64,000 bases of DNA, from NCBI GenBank assembly GCA_017458185.1, contig JAFTFY010000025.1, forward strand, positions 1 to 64,000. Reading direction: 5' to 3'. The stretch's first letter is position 1; every line of letters starts with the position of its first letter. This DNA comes from Neisseriaceae bacterium. Lineage in GTDB: Bacteria; Pseudomonadota; Gammaproteobacteria; Burkholderiales; Neisseriaceae. Below the pieces are notes generated by a model, which was not told where the DNA came from, ran no database searches, and worked only from the letters and a program-made list of their open reading frames with translations. Both the position numbers and the translations under genes were made by a program. Positions 8,601 to 17,774 of this stretch are shown in pieces.

Positions 8601-10775
8601 CCGTATGCGAAAACGGCTGATGTAACTTCGCAAATCAATAATGCAAAAACTGCGGCAACTACGGCGTTGAATAACGCTAAAACGGATTTGCAAGGCAAAA
8701 TTGATACGGCAAATAGCGAAATAGGCACCCTGAAAACCGATAAAGCGGATAAATCTTGGGTAACGGCGGAAATTGCCAAAGTCAATTCAGGCGGTAGCGT
8801 GGATTTAAGCGATTATGCCACCAAAACTTATGCGGAAAGCCAAGCAAATAATGCTAAAACAAATGCGGTTACAGACGCAAATGCTTATACGGATAGCAAA
8901 GTGAGCGGTTTGGCAAAAGCCAGTGATTTAGCCCCATACGCTAAAACCAGCGACATGAATACGGCGATTGATACGGCTAAATCGGGTGCAATTACAGACG
9001 CAAATGCTTATACCGATAGCAAAGTTGGCGGTTTGGCAAAAACCAGCGATTTAGATAAAAAAGCGGATAAATCGTGGGTTACCACAGAACTGGCAAAAGT
9101 GTCATCGGGCGGTTCGATTGATTTGTCGGATTACGCCACCAAAACCTATGCGGAAAGCCAAGCAAATGCGGCACAAACAAATGCAAATGCTTATACAGAT
9201 AGCAAATTAGGCGGTTACGCTAAAACAACGGATTTGGGGGCATACGCTAAATCAGCCGATGTGGCTTCGCAAATCAATGCGGCAGCAAATACGGCAACAA
9301 CGCAGTTAAATAATGCTAAAACGGAATTGCAAGGCAAAATTGATACGGCTCAAAATACAGCCGTTAGCAACGCTAATGCTTATACCGATAGCAAGTTAGG
9401 CGGTTTGCCAACAACGGCAGATTTGGATAAAAAAGCCGATAAAACATGGGTAACAAATGAAATTGCTCGCGTTAATTCGGGCGGTAGCATAGATTTAAGC
9501 GGTTACGCCACCGAAACTTACGCCGAAACCCAAGCAAATCAAGCCCAAACAGCCGCAAATGCTTATACAGATAGCAAATTAGGTGGTTTGGCAAAACAAG
9601 CCGATTTAACCGCTGTTCAAGGCGAAGTGGGCAGCCTGAAAACGGATTTGGGTAATAAAGCCGATAAAACTGCGTTAGACGGTAAAGCGGATAAATCGTG
9701 GGTAACCACAGAACTGGCGAAAGTGTCATCGGGCGGGGCAATTGATTTGTCGGATTATGCTCAAAAAGATTATGCCGATAATGCGGCTAATACGGCGGAA
9801 ACAAACGCCAAAGGTTATACCGATAGCGAAATGGCAAAAGCCAAATCGTATGCCGACACTGCGGCTAATACGGCTGAAACAAATGCCAAAGGTTATACCG
9901 ATGACGAAGTGGCAAAAGCCAAATCGTATGCCGACACTGCGGCTAATACGGCTGAAACAAACGCCAAAGGTTATACCGATAGCGAAATGGCAAAAGCCAA
10001 ATCGTATGCCGACACTGCGGCAAGTCAAGCCAAAACGGACGCTGTGGCAGACGCTAATGCTTATACCGATACGGCTTTAAGCGATAACGCCACGCAAACT
10101 TGGGTGAATAATCAAAAATTCGCCAAAGAGCAAGCGGTTAGCGATTTAAACAGTAGAGTGGATAAGTTGGTTGTAGCGGGCGGCGGTTATGAACATATTA
10201 CCGTGGCAGGCGAAAATGGTTCGTTTAATGTGGCAAACAAAGAGACCGCCAAGTTTGTCGGAGACGGCAAAAACATTACCACAGACGCAACGGGCGGCGA
10301 AGTGAAAATTAGCCTTGCTGATAATATCGCCGTTAATAGCGTCAATGCAGGCGGAACAGTGGTTAATCAAAACGGCGTTACACTGCCATCAGGCGTGGCA
10401 CTGACAAACAGCGGCTTAAATAACGGCGGTCAAGTCATCAGCAATGTCGCACCAGGTGTGAGACCTACGGACGCTGTGAATGTATCGCAATTAAATAACG
10501 CTATGGGCGGCGTGTATGGTCGTATTGATAGCATGGAAAAACATGCTAATGCAGGTATTGCACAGGCAATGGCATCGGGCAATATGCCGACCATTGCCAA
10601 ACCTGGTAAAGGTATGTTAGCCGTGTCAGGCAGTGCATATCGCGGCGAAAGCGGCTACGCAATCGGTTACAGCCAAATGAGCGAAAGCGGCAAATGGCTG
10701 TTCAAAGCCACAGGTTCAGGCAATTCTCGCGGACACTACGGTATCTCCGCAGGCGTGGGCTTGGAATTGTGGTAA
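5687..10775 (+). CDS. YadA-like trimeric autotransporter adhesin, poly-C phase-variable (OFF)
   Basis: ATG 5687 encodes an extended signal peptide region (MNKIFKVVFNHITNTWVAVS), typical of long type Vc autotransporters. Seven C residues (5792-5798) then shift it to a TGA; C6 would give one frame of 1695 aa. The uninterrupted frame from 5778 to 10775 reads DDNHSHL, SGSL (a DUS), a signal core ending TVFAGA, a head of 14-residue SxAxGxxNxASG repeats (about 6000-6850), a neck RQITGVAAG..TDAVNVAQL (about 7030), a second head (7190-7870), a second neck (8030), a long Ala/Lys coiled-coil stalk with three 26-residue repeats (9770-10020) and a YadA anchor (MGGVYGRIDSMEKHANAG to GVGLELW) that forms the outer-membrane barrel. 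It would be a surface adhesin. A GTG at 5778 could allow some unswitched expression. Confidence 0.9.
5792..5798 (+). promoter_or_regulatory. Poly-C(7) tract, probable phase-variation switch
   Basis: Seven C residues follow codon 35 of the leader. As sequenced, reading from ATG 5687 ends CCC CCC CGA TGA. Six or nine C would continue into DDNHSHL and the adhesin. Confidence 0.8.
5799..5818 (+). promoter_or_regulatory. Fur-box-like sequence after the C tract
   Basis: TGATAATCATTCTCA matches the 7-1-7 Fur consensus TGATAATNATTATCA at all but one fixed position. The same sequence stands at 4053-4067 after the other C tract. It also encodes DDNHSHL, so coding constraint is an alternative reason for its conservation. 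Confidence 0.4.
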
Positions 10776-10797
10776 TTGTTTGGATTGTGTGATGATA

Positions 10798-10832
10798 AAC
10801 GGACAGGCTAAATGGCTTGTCCGTTTTTTTTT
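10798..10832 (+). terminator. Rho-independent terminator of the adhesin gene
   Basis: AACGGACAGGC pairs with GCTTGTCCGTT (one G-T), loop TAAATG, followed by eight T and a degenerate DUS. Confidence 0.88.
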
Positions 10833-11011
10833 CAGGTAGCCTAAAAGATAACTAAATACAGTTTCCCCATTTGTCCCAATTCGTGAGAAAATACACCCTT
10901 TTAACCTTATCCCTTATTTTCAGGCAGCCTGAAAGGTAAAAAAACATATTGTAACAATCATTTTTAAGCAAGTTATTGTTGCAATGTCTTTTTAATTTAA
11001 GGATATAGATT

Positions 11012-12514
11012 ATGTTACAACAAGGAATTGTATTGCCGCCCGTTTTAGAGCGACCAGCGGAAACGCTGTTGGTGAATGTGTTTGACCAAGAAACGCGTGT
11101 GGCTGTTTTAGAAGACGATAATGCCTGCGAAATTCATATAGAACGCCAAGCAGGGCGTGGGCTTGTGGGCAATGTGTATTTAGGCACGGTCAATCGCGTT
11201 CTGCCTGGTATGCAAAGTGCGTTTATTGATATTGGTTTAGAACGCTCGGCGTTTTTGCATATTGTTGATACTGTGGAACACCGCCGCAATCCCAATAGCA
11301 CACGCCGCATTGAGCAGATTATGTTTGAAGGGCAAACCGTGCCTGTGCAAGTGGTGAAAGACCCGATTGGCAATAAAGGAGCAAGGGTTTCCACGCAACT
11401 GTCGTTAGCGGGGCGTTTTTTGGTGCATTTGCCACAGGACGACCACATTGGCGTTTCGCAACGCATTGAAGACGATTTTGAACGCAATCGCCTGCGTGAA
11501 ACCTTACGCAATATGATGATTGAAAAGGGCGAAACGCACGGTTTTATTATTCGCACAGGAGCCGATGGCATTAGCGATGAAGAATTGCGTGCCGATTTTG
11601 AATATCTGTGTTCGGCACGCAGTCGCATTGAAGAAAACGCTCGCACCAAGCCTGCTCCGTATTTACTGCACCAAGATTTGCCGCTACATTTGCGGGTGTT
11701 GCGGGATATTTTCAACAAACAAACGCGTCAAGTGTGGGTTGATGATAAAACGGCATACGAAGAAATGTGCCAATTTGCAGGGCAATATGCACAAAATGCG
11801 AACAATAAAATTGTGTTGTTCGATAAAAAAGAAAAAACCCTGTTTGGTGCGTTTGGCATTGAAGACGAAATTCGCCGTGCCTTATATCCCCGCGTTAATT
11901 TAAAAGTGGGCGGTTATTTGGTGATTGAACCCACAGAAGCAATGACCACGATTGATGTGAATACAGGCGGTTTTGTCGGACGACATAATTTTGACGAAAC
12001 CATTCTCAAAACCAATTTAGAAGCCTGCCACGCCATTGCGAGAGAACTGCGTTTGCGAAATATTGGCGGCATGATTATTGTCGATTTTATTGATATGGCA
12101 GGAGCAGGACACCGCGAATTGGTGCTGCAAGAATTGGCAAAAGCCTTGTCTTACGACCGCACACGGGTAACGCTCAATGGCTTTACTTCATTGGGTTTGG
12201 TAGAAATCACCCGCAAAAGAATGCGTGAGAGCCTGTATCACTTGCTCTCGCAAGACTGTCCTTATTGTCATGGCAGGGGACATATTAAAACCATGCAAAC
12301 TGTGTGCTATGAAATTCTACGAGAAATCCGCCGAGCCGCCGACCAAGAGTATATTCAAAACTTGCGTGTGTATGCCGCACCGAATGTAGTGGAAATGCTG
12401 ATAGACGAAGAATCCGCCGCATTCCGTGCTTTGTGCGATATGTTGCCCGTGCCTGTGTCGCTGTCCGCAGAATCGGCTTATACACAAGAACAATTTGATA
12501 TTGTGGCATCTTGA
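11012..12514 (+). CDS. rng: Ribonuclease G
   Basis: RNase G is a cytoplasmic endonuclease that matures the 5' end of 16S rRNA and starts decay of some mRNAs. The protein has the S1 RNA-binding domain near residues 40-130 (GNVYLGTVNRVLPGMQSAFI), the catalytic core with TIDVNTGGF and IIVDFIDM supplying the metal-binding Asp residues, and a zinc-link motif CPYCHGRG near residue 420. At 500 aa it has no RNase E-type C-terminal scaffold, so RNase G fits better. ATG 11012 follows AAGGATATAG. A tandem pair of DUS follows the stop. Confidence 0.93.
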   Translation: MLQQGIVLPPVLERPAETLLVNVFDQETRVAVLEDDNACEIHIERQAGRGLVGNVYLGTVNRVLPGMQSAFIDIGLERSAFLHIVDTVEHRRNPNSTRRIEQIMFEGQTVPVQVVKDPIGNKGARVSTQLSLAGRFLVHLPQDDHIGVSQRIEDDFERNRLRETLRNMMIEKGETHGFIIRTGADGISDEELRADFEYLCSARSRIEENARTKPAPYLLHQDLPLHLRVLRDIFNKQTRQVWVDDKTAYEEMCQFAGQYAQNANNKIVLFDKKEKTLFGAFGIEDEIRRALYPRVNLKVGGYLVIEPTEAMTTIDVNTGGFVGRHNFDETILKTNLEACHAIARELRLRNIGGMIIVDFIDMAGAGHRELVLQELAKALSYDRTRVTLNGFTSLGLVEITRKRMRESLYHLLSQDCPYCHGRGHIKTMQTVCYEILREIRRAADQEYIQNLRVYAAPNVVEMLIDEESAAFRALCDMLPVPVSLSAESAYTQEQFDIVAS

Positions 12515-12576
12515 TAAAGGTTTCAGGCAGCCTGAAAGGGTTTTCAGGCTGCCTGAAAATAGAGAAATTGAATATA

Positions 12577-13326
12577 ATGAAAAAACTGTTTTTTTTATTG
12601 TTGATTTGTTTTATAAATAATGCTTTTGCCGATAATCCAATGCAAGCAAAAGTGATTGAATTAAAAAATGAAAAAAATAAATCTTTTGATTATTCTGTCA
12701 AAATAGTTCAAACCAATTATTCTGAAATCAATAGAAAACTGGAACAACAATTTTGCGGTTCATGGTCTCATTTGCTTGAAAAAGTTGAGAAAATTGAAGA
12801 AGAAAAAAAATGTTTGCATAAAAATATTCATCAAGCAATTGATGAAGAACTCAATGCGTTAAAAGAATATACCAAAGAAAATAACAATACATATACTTAT
12901 AAATCTTTTGAGCAGTCATATCATTATATTGGCAAACATTATTTTCAGTTGTGTTCTTATGATTATAATCGTGGGTCGTTTTTTGGTAATCAAAGTTTAG
13001 TATATTGTTTTATGTATGATATTCAAAATGTAAAAAAACCTACTTTGTTGAAAGAAAATGGAATATTTGATTTTTTAAATGAAAAACAAAAAAATAAACT
13101 CATCGATTTAATCATTAAAAATAATCCTGATAAATTTCAACAACAAACAGATATGATTTCAGATATAGCAAATATCATTATTGAAAACAAATCAAATAAA
13201 AATAATTATTTGCTTAAAATACACTACTATGCCTATTACGGTCAATCAAGATATGTGGAATTTAATATTTCCAAAGAAATATTACGCACAATTATTCCAC
13301 AAAAGTTTTTCCCTAATTTACCATGA
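12577..13326 (+). CDS. Hypothetical exported protein
   Basis: A 249-aa protein that I do not recognise. The ATG at 12577 begins a clean Sec signal peptide (MKKLFFLLLICFINNAFADN); an upstream in-frame ATG at 12511 would read through two DUS and is unlikely. The mature part is rich in Lys, Asn, Ile and Tyr, with four Cys residues that could form disulfides. Its base composition is much more AT-rich than rng or recO on either side, which hints at a later arrival. Its stop overlaps the recO start by four bases (ATGA), so the two are probably co-translated. Confidence 0.7.
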   Translation: MKKLFFLLLICFINNAFADNPMQAKVIELKNEKNKSFDYSVKIVQTNYSEINRKLEQQFCGSWSHLLEKVEKIEEEKKCLHKNIHQAIDEELNALKEYTKENNNTYTYKSFEQSYHYIGKHYFQLCSYDYNRGSFFGNQSLVYCFMYDIQNVKKPTLLKENGIFDFLNEKQKNKLIDLIIKNNPDKFQQQTDMISDIANIIIENKSNKNNYLLKIHYYAYYGQSRYVEFNISKEILRTIIPQKFFPNLP

Positions 13327-14060
13327 AAACCCGTATAGATCATGAGCCTGCTTTTTTGCTTTCATCAACCCCTTGGCGTGAAAGCAGTTTGAAAATTGAC
13401 ATTTTTAGCCAAAACTACGGCAGAATGTCGCTGATTGCTCGCAGTGCCAGACGGCGGCAGTCGGATTTGCGGGGAGTTTTGGTGCCGTTTGTGCCTTTGT
13501 CCTTGTCGTGGTATGGCAATAACGAACTTTTAACCTTGCATAAAGCCGAATGGCTTGGCGGCTGGGCTCAGCCTGTGGAAAAAAATTTGTTAAGTGCCAT
13601 GTATGTGAATGAATTGTTGCTTAAATTCACCGCACCGTCCGACCCGCACCCTGAAATTTATAATTTGTTGCGTCATACCATGCAAGCCTTGTCTGTGGGC
13701 GATAATATTCAGACAGCCTTACGCGTGTTTGAATGGCAACTTTTAACGGCTTGCGGCTTTGCTCCTGATATAACAGAAGACAGTCAGGGTAATCCGATTG
13801 TGGCAAATGCTTGCTATGCCATTGCGCCTGAACAGCCGATTGAATGTGTGCCTTCGCCGTTAGAAAACACACTGTGTGTGGCGGGTGAAACTTTGTTATC
13901 TTTGGCAAATAAAGTGTTTAATTGTAAAGAAACATTGAATGAAGCCTTACAAATCAATCGCTTATTGATTGCTCATAAATTAGACGAAATGCACGCAAAA
14001 AACGCTATGCTATACAGCCGCTATATTTTGACGCAGTTAAAAAATTTTCAGGCTGCCTGA
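13323..14060 (+). CDS. recO: DNA repair protein RecO
   Basis: RecO helps load RecA on SSB-coated single-stranded DNA in the RecFOR pathway. The N-terminal OB-fold is recognisable (AFLLSSTPWRESSLKIDIFS and YGRMSLIARSARRR), followed by a helical C-terminal part. Length, 245 aa, is normal. The start overlaps the upstream stop by ATGA. The final codons TTT CAG GCT GCC TGA are a DUS: the uptake sequence supplies both the last residues (FQAA) and the stop. Confidence 0.92.
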   Translation: MKTRIDHEPAFLLSSTPWRESSLKIDIFSQNYGRMSLIARSARRRQSDLRGVLVPFVPLSLSWYGNNELLTLHKAEWLGGWAQPVEKNLLSAMYVNELLLKFTAPSDPHPEIYNLLRHTMQALSVGDNIQTALRVFEWQLLTACGFAPDITEDSQGNPIVANACYAIAPEQPIECVPSPLENTLCVAGETLLSLANKVFNCKETLNEALQINRLLIAHKLDEMHAKNAMLYSRYILTQLKNFQAA

Positions 14061-14080
14061 AACATTGAAAGGAATAAACC

Positions 14081-14263
14081 ATGACGCACAATCAACCCAA
14101 ACCGCAAAAAAACGACAAACCCAAAGAGCAGAAGTTAAAAGAATGGCAAGCACACCGAGTGCAAAACCATTTGTCAGGCGAATGGGCTGTGGCGGCTCAA
14201 TTAGGCAAAACGGGTTTTAGCGAAGAAGAAATTCATTGGGTGTCGGAAATGTTTGGACGATAA
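14081..14263 (+). CDS. Small conserved-looking protein of unknown function
   Basis: A 60-aa protein, rich in Lys, Gln and Asn in the first half, with a more ordered second half (GEWAVAAQLGKTGFSEEEIHWVSEMFGR). AAAGGAATAAACC gives a good RBS before the ATG and it lies 20 bases after recO, so it is probably in the same transcript. I do not recognise the family. Confidence 0.6.
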   Translation: MTHNQPKPQKNDKPKEQKLKEWQAHRVQNHLSGEWAVAAQLGKTGFSEEEIHWVSEMFGR

Positions 14264-14470
14264 CAGTGAGCAGTTAGCAGTGAGTAGTGAGCAGTTGTTT
14301 AGTCAAGCCTTGTGGCTTGACAGTTTTTTGAGATAAGGCTTCGATTGTCTTTCAGGCTGCCTGAAAAATAATCGAAGCGTTATCTAAAACATATCCGTCA
14401 AGCCGTAGGCTTGACATAAAACCCATTGCTCATTACTCATTGCTAATTACTCATTGCTCATTTCTCATTG
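14264..14470. repeat. AGTGAGCAG/TCAAGCC repeat block
   Basis: Repeats of GAGCAGTTAGCAGTGAGTAG open the block, the reverse form TCATTGCTAATTACTCATTG closes it, and TCAAGCCTTGTGGCTTGACA and CAAGCCGTAGGCTTGACA hairpins with a DUS lie between. The same set occurs at 42240-42300, 42650-42795 and 44700-44785, and the first 20 bases of the window are a fragment of it. Confidence 0.75.
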
Positions 14471-16165
14471 CTAATTGCTCACCCCTTGCCAGTATTCAAT
14501 CACAATTTGCAATTCTTCTTTATTTTGCCAAATATTCACGCCCAAGCGATATACCAAACGCACTTTTTCAGGCAGCCTTGTGGTGTCTCGAAACAGCATG
14601 GCGTCTAATGTTTTGCCGTCTTTTTCTATCAATAATTTGCTGTGGTTCTCTCCCACTGTTTTTTGGGCGATAACGCGAAACTCATCGCAAAACACAGGGG
14701 GGGCAAAGCCTTGTCCCCAAATGTGTTGTTCTAATTGTCGTGCGGTATCCAGTGTGATGGTGTCGGCTTCCAAACCGCCGTCTGTGCGGTATTCTTTAAT
14801 TAAATCGTCTTGATGAAGTAAATCGGCAACCACGCTTTCAAAGGCTGCCTGAAAGCGGGTGAAGTCGTTTTGGCGAATGGTTAAACCTGCCGCCATAGCG
14901 TGTCCGCCGAATTTGACGATTAAATCGGGATAGCGTTTGGCGGTTAAATCGAGTGCGTCTCGCAAATGTAGGCTATCAATCGACCGCCCACTGCCTTTAC
15001 AAAAGCCATTGTCCGCAGGAGCAAAGGCGATTGTCGGGCGGTAAAATTGTTCTTTCAGCCTGCCTGCCACAATGCCGATAACACCTTCGTGCCAGTCGCC
15101 ACCCAAAACGCTGATGGTGTAATTATTATTTTCTTTTATATCAGGCAGTTGCAATGCTTCGCTGACCATACCTTTTTCAATCGAACGGCGTTCTTGGTTC
15201 AGTAAATTTAATTCTTTGGCTAATGACAAGGCTTCGTCTTCATCGTTTGACAACAAGCAACGCACGCCCAAATCCATATCGTCTAATCGTCCTGCAGCGT
15301 TTAGGCGTGGGGCAATGCAAAAGCCTAAATCAAATGTATTCGCATGTTTGTAATTTCGCCGTGCAATATCAAATAAGGCTTTGATTCCCAAACGCATTTT
15401 GCCTTGTCGAATGCGTTTTAAGCCTTGATGAACCAAAATGCGGTTGTTGTGTTCTAATTTCACCACATCGGCAACCGTGCCTAATGCGACCAAGTCTAAA
15501 TAATCGCTTAATTTTGGTTCAGGCAGCCTATCTGAAAAATAATTTTCTGCACGCAAAATATGCCGCAAAGCCAGCAGCACATAAAACATCACGCCCACGC
15601 CTGCGGTTGATTTATAAGGAAAAGGGCAGTCATTTTGGTTGGGATTAACAATAATGCAGTTTGGAAGTGTTTGGGCAGGCAAGTGATGATCGGTTACAAT
15701 CGTTTCTATGCCTTGTTTGTGGGCATAATCCACCGCCGCCCCCGCCGCAATACCGTTATCAACCGTCAGCAACAAATCCACCCCCATTTGTTTTGCTATA
15801 TCCACCAAAGCAGGATTTAAGCCATAACCGTCTGTAAAGCGGTTGGGCAGAAGATAATCCACCACGCCGCCCATTTGCCGCAAAGCCGACACCGCCAAAG
15901 CCGTTGCCGTTGCCCCGTCTGCGTCATAATCGCCGACAATCACAATATGTTGTTTGTTTTTCAAAGCGTCTGCCAGGCGATACGCGGCTTCTTCAATATT
16001 TTTCAGGCTGCCAAAATGCTGTAAATATTGCAACGAATTGTGGGTTTCTTGTGCATTTTCCACGCCGCGAGCGGCAAACAATCGTGCCAAAAGCGGCGAC
16101 ACACCTGCATTTTTCAGTGCGTGGTAATGTTTATCATTAAAGGTGCGAATGGTGATTTTGCTCAT
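14471..16165 (-). CDS. recJ: Single-stranded-DNA-specific exonuclease RecJ
   Basis: RecJ digests single-stranded DNA 5' to 3' in recombination and mismatch repair. The DHH phosphoesterase motifs are clear: VIVGDYDADGATATALA near residue 75, the DHH motif in ETIVTDHHLP, and the DHHA1-like segment ending KFGGHAMAAGLTI (GGH). Length about 564 aa is normal. I start at ATG 16163-16165; two codons upstream there is only TTG. The gene carries a C7 tract on its coding strand (14697-14703), uninterrupted here. Confidence 0.94.
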   Translation of the reverse strand: MSKITIRTFNDKHYHALKNAGVSPLLARLFAARGVENAQETHNSLQYLQHFGSLKNIEEAAYRLADALKNKQHIVIVGDYDADGATATALAVSALRQMGGVVDYLLPNRFTDGYGLNPALVDIAKQMGVDLLLTVDNGIAAGAAVDYAHKQGIETIVTDHHLPAQTLPNCIIVNPNQNDCPFPYKSTAGVGVMFYVLLALRHILRAENYFSDRLPEPKLSDYLDLVALGTVADVVKLEHNNRILVHQGLKRIRQGKMRLGIKALFDIARRNYKHANTFDLGFCIAPRLNAAGRLDDMDLGVRCLLSNDEDEALSLAKELNLLNQERRSIEKGMVSEALQLPDIKENNNYTISVLGGDWHEGVIGIVAGRLKEQFYRPTIAFAPADNGFCKGSGRSIDSLHLRDALDLTAKRYPDLIVKFGGHAMAAGLTIRQNDFTRFQAAFESVVADLLHQDDLIKEYRTDGGLEADTITLDTARQLEQHIWGQGFAPPVFCDEFRVIAQKTVGENHSKLLIEKDGKTLDAMLFRDTTRLPEKVRLVYRLGVNIWQNKEELQIVIEYWQGVSN

Positions 16166-16745
16166 AATCAATACGGTTTTTTAAATGTTCAGGCTGCCTG
16201 AAAGGGGGGAGATTGTAACCCTAATTAGGTTTTGGTGTTTTGCAAAAATGATTTTGTACAAATCGCTGAACATAGTTTTAGGCTGCCTGAAAGGTTATTT
16301 TTTATTATTGTTTTCCGCTAAATCTTTTTTATCAACACAAATTTATAATAAATTATTTTTATAAAACATATAGTTATATAGCGATTTTTGATAAAAATTT
16401 TTTTAAGGGCTTGTTTTTTAATTTCTCACGGAGACACGGAGAACACGGAGAATATGAAAAATATTAATTATATTAAGCATTTAACATTATTCTTCGTCTC
16501 CGTGTCTCCGTGTTCTCCGTGAGAGATGAAAAAAAATTTGCGAGAAACAAACATAATATCTTTTCAGGCAGGCACAAAGATTTTAGCGGACAATAATAAT
16601 CCTTTATCAATAAAATTACGGAAAATCCAAAGTCAAAAGTGCGGGTAATCCAAAGTTTGCTATACGGAAAATCCAAAGTTTTGTATTTATCTTTTTGAAA
16701 ATAAAAGATAAAAATGTTCAGGCTGCCTGAAAGTGTGTTTTTGTG
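16166..16745. repeat. Gene-free stretch with CACGGAG repeats
   Basis: The stretch holds DUS at about 16190 and 16720, a partial DUS, and an inverted pair CTCACGGAGACACGGAG (about 16425-16455) and CTCCGTGTTCTCCGTGAGAG (about 16500-16525) that can fold into a long hairpin. It also has GGAAAATCCAAAGT twice (about 16619 and 16664). Very AT-rich. I see no gene. Confidence 0.7.
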
Positions 16746-17705
16746 TTAAATCTCCCCACTAAACCCTTGTTTTCTTTGCCAAAAACGCCAGTGTGATTTA
16801 GGCGTTAGCGTATAGGAGCGTTCTTTGCCTGTGATAATGAGTTTTTTCAGCTTGCCTTTTTTTAATGCCCAAAAGGCAGGTGTGAGTATGTTTTTATCAA
16901 AATTTGCTATAAATTCAGCGTGTTGCAATAATCCGCCTTGTTGCAAATGATGATTTGCTCGATTGCTATACAGCGTGATATGCGGTTTGTTGTCTGCCAA
17001 ACGCTGTATGTCGTCCCAAGAAAAATCGTTATTTATCAATAGATTATTTTTTTCAGGTAGCCATATTGCATTGCCCATTACGGCAGTTTGTTGCGTGCCA
17101 ACGCCGATTGTGTCTTGCCATAGCCATACGCCGTTAATCGGCGGCTTATCTTGGCGGTTGGCTTGCGTGTGTGAAAAAAGCAGCATTTGCATTTCGGTCA
17201 AAAGCGTGCGAATGGGGGCAGCGTCTTCTCCGTCAATGGTGTGCGTGTGGTCAATGCGTTGAGCGATTGACCAAATATCCGCCGCTTGCCAGTCTTGATT
17301 TTGCGGCATGGTAACTAACCACAAATCGGCGTGATAGGGGTGAAATTGCCAGCCTGTGTCGCGTACAAAATCATTTAATAAATCGCAAAGTTGATGAGCC
17401 GAAGTCCAAGAAAGTTGCAAATCTTCGCCCCAAATCACCTGCATAGAGTGCATATCCATAAACTGCGACAAGGGAGCCGCCAAGCAAGACGGTGTATCAG
17501 ACGGCAGGTCTAAATCTTGCAATATCAAGGCTTTCAGGCTGCCTGAAAAGGAAAATTGCATTAAATTATGGCTATGATTTTGACACGCACCAAACCGCCG
17601 CAAAGTGTTGAGTGTTGGCGTGTGATAGGCAGGTAAATGCTCGGGAAATTGCCGCCATTCGTAAGGTAAATCCCAGCTGTCTAAAATAAAGTGTAGGGTG
17701 TTCAT
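16746..17705 (-). CDS. Conserved hypothetical protein (possible COG4255-type, recJ neighbour)
   Basis: A 319-aa cytoplasmic-looking protein, rich in Trp, His and Gln. Beta-proteobacteria often carry near recJ a family annotated as a cofactor-independent phosphoglycerate mutase-like protein, and the opening MNTLHFILDSWDLPYEW fits my memory of it. I see no clear catalytic metal-binding set, so enzymatic function is unsupported. ATG 17703-17705 is chosen; the longer reading needs TTG. A DUS encodes FSGSLK near residue 55. A DUS pair separates it from ppiD. Confidence 0.6.
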   Translation of the reverse strand: MNTLHFILDSWDLPYEWRQFPEHLPAYHTPTLNTLRRFGACQNHSHNLMQFSFSGSLKALILQDLDLPSDTPSCLAAPLSQFMDMHSMQVIWGEDLQLSWTSAHQLCDLLNDFVRDTGWQFHPYHADLWLVTMPQNQDWQAADIWSIAQRIDHTHTIDGEDAAPIRTLLTEMQMLLFSHTQANRQDKPPINGVWLWQDTIGVGTQQTAVMGNAIWLPEKNNLLINNDFSWDDIQRLADNKPHITLYSNRANHHLQQGGLLQHAEFIANFDKNILTPAFWALKKGKLKKLIITGKERSYTLTPKSHWRFWQRKQGFSGEI

Positions 17706-17774
17706 TGTGTTGTGTATCAATGGTTTTCAGGCTGCCTATGTGTTCAGGCAGCCTGAAAAGGTTTTGTTATCAGC

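Noticed and set aside
11134..11718. 194-codon frame antisense to rng
   Set aside because: Shadow of the RNase G S1 and catalytic region; no supporting features.
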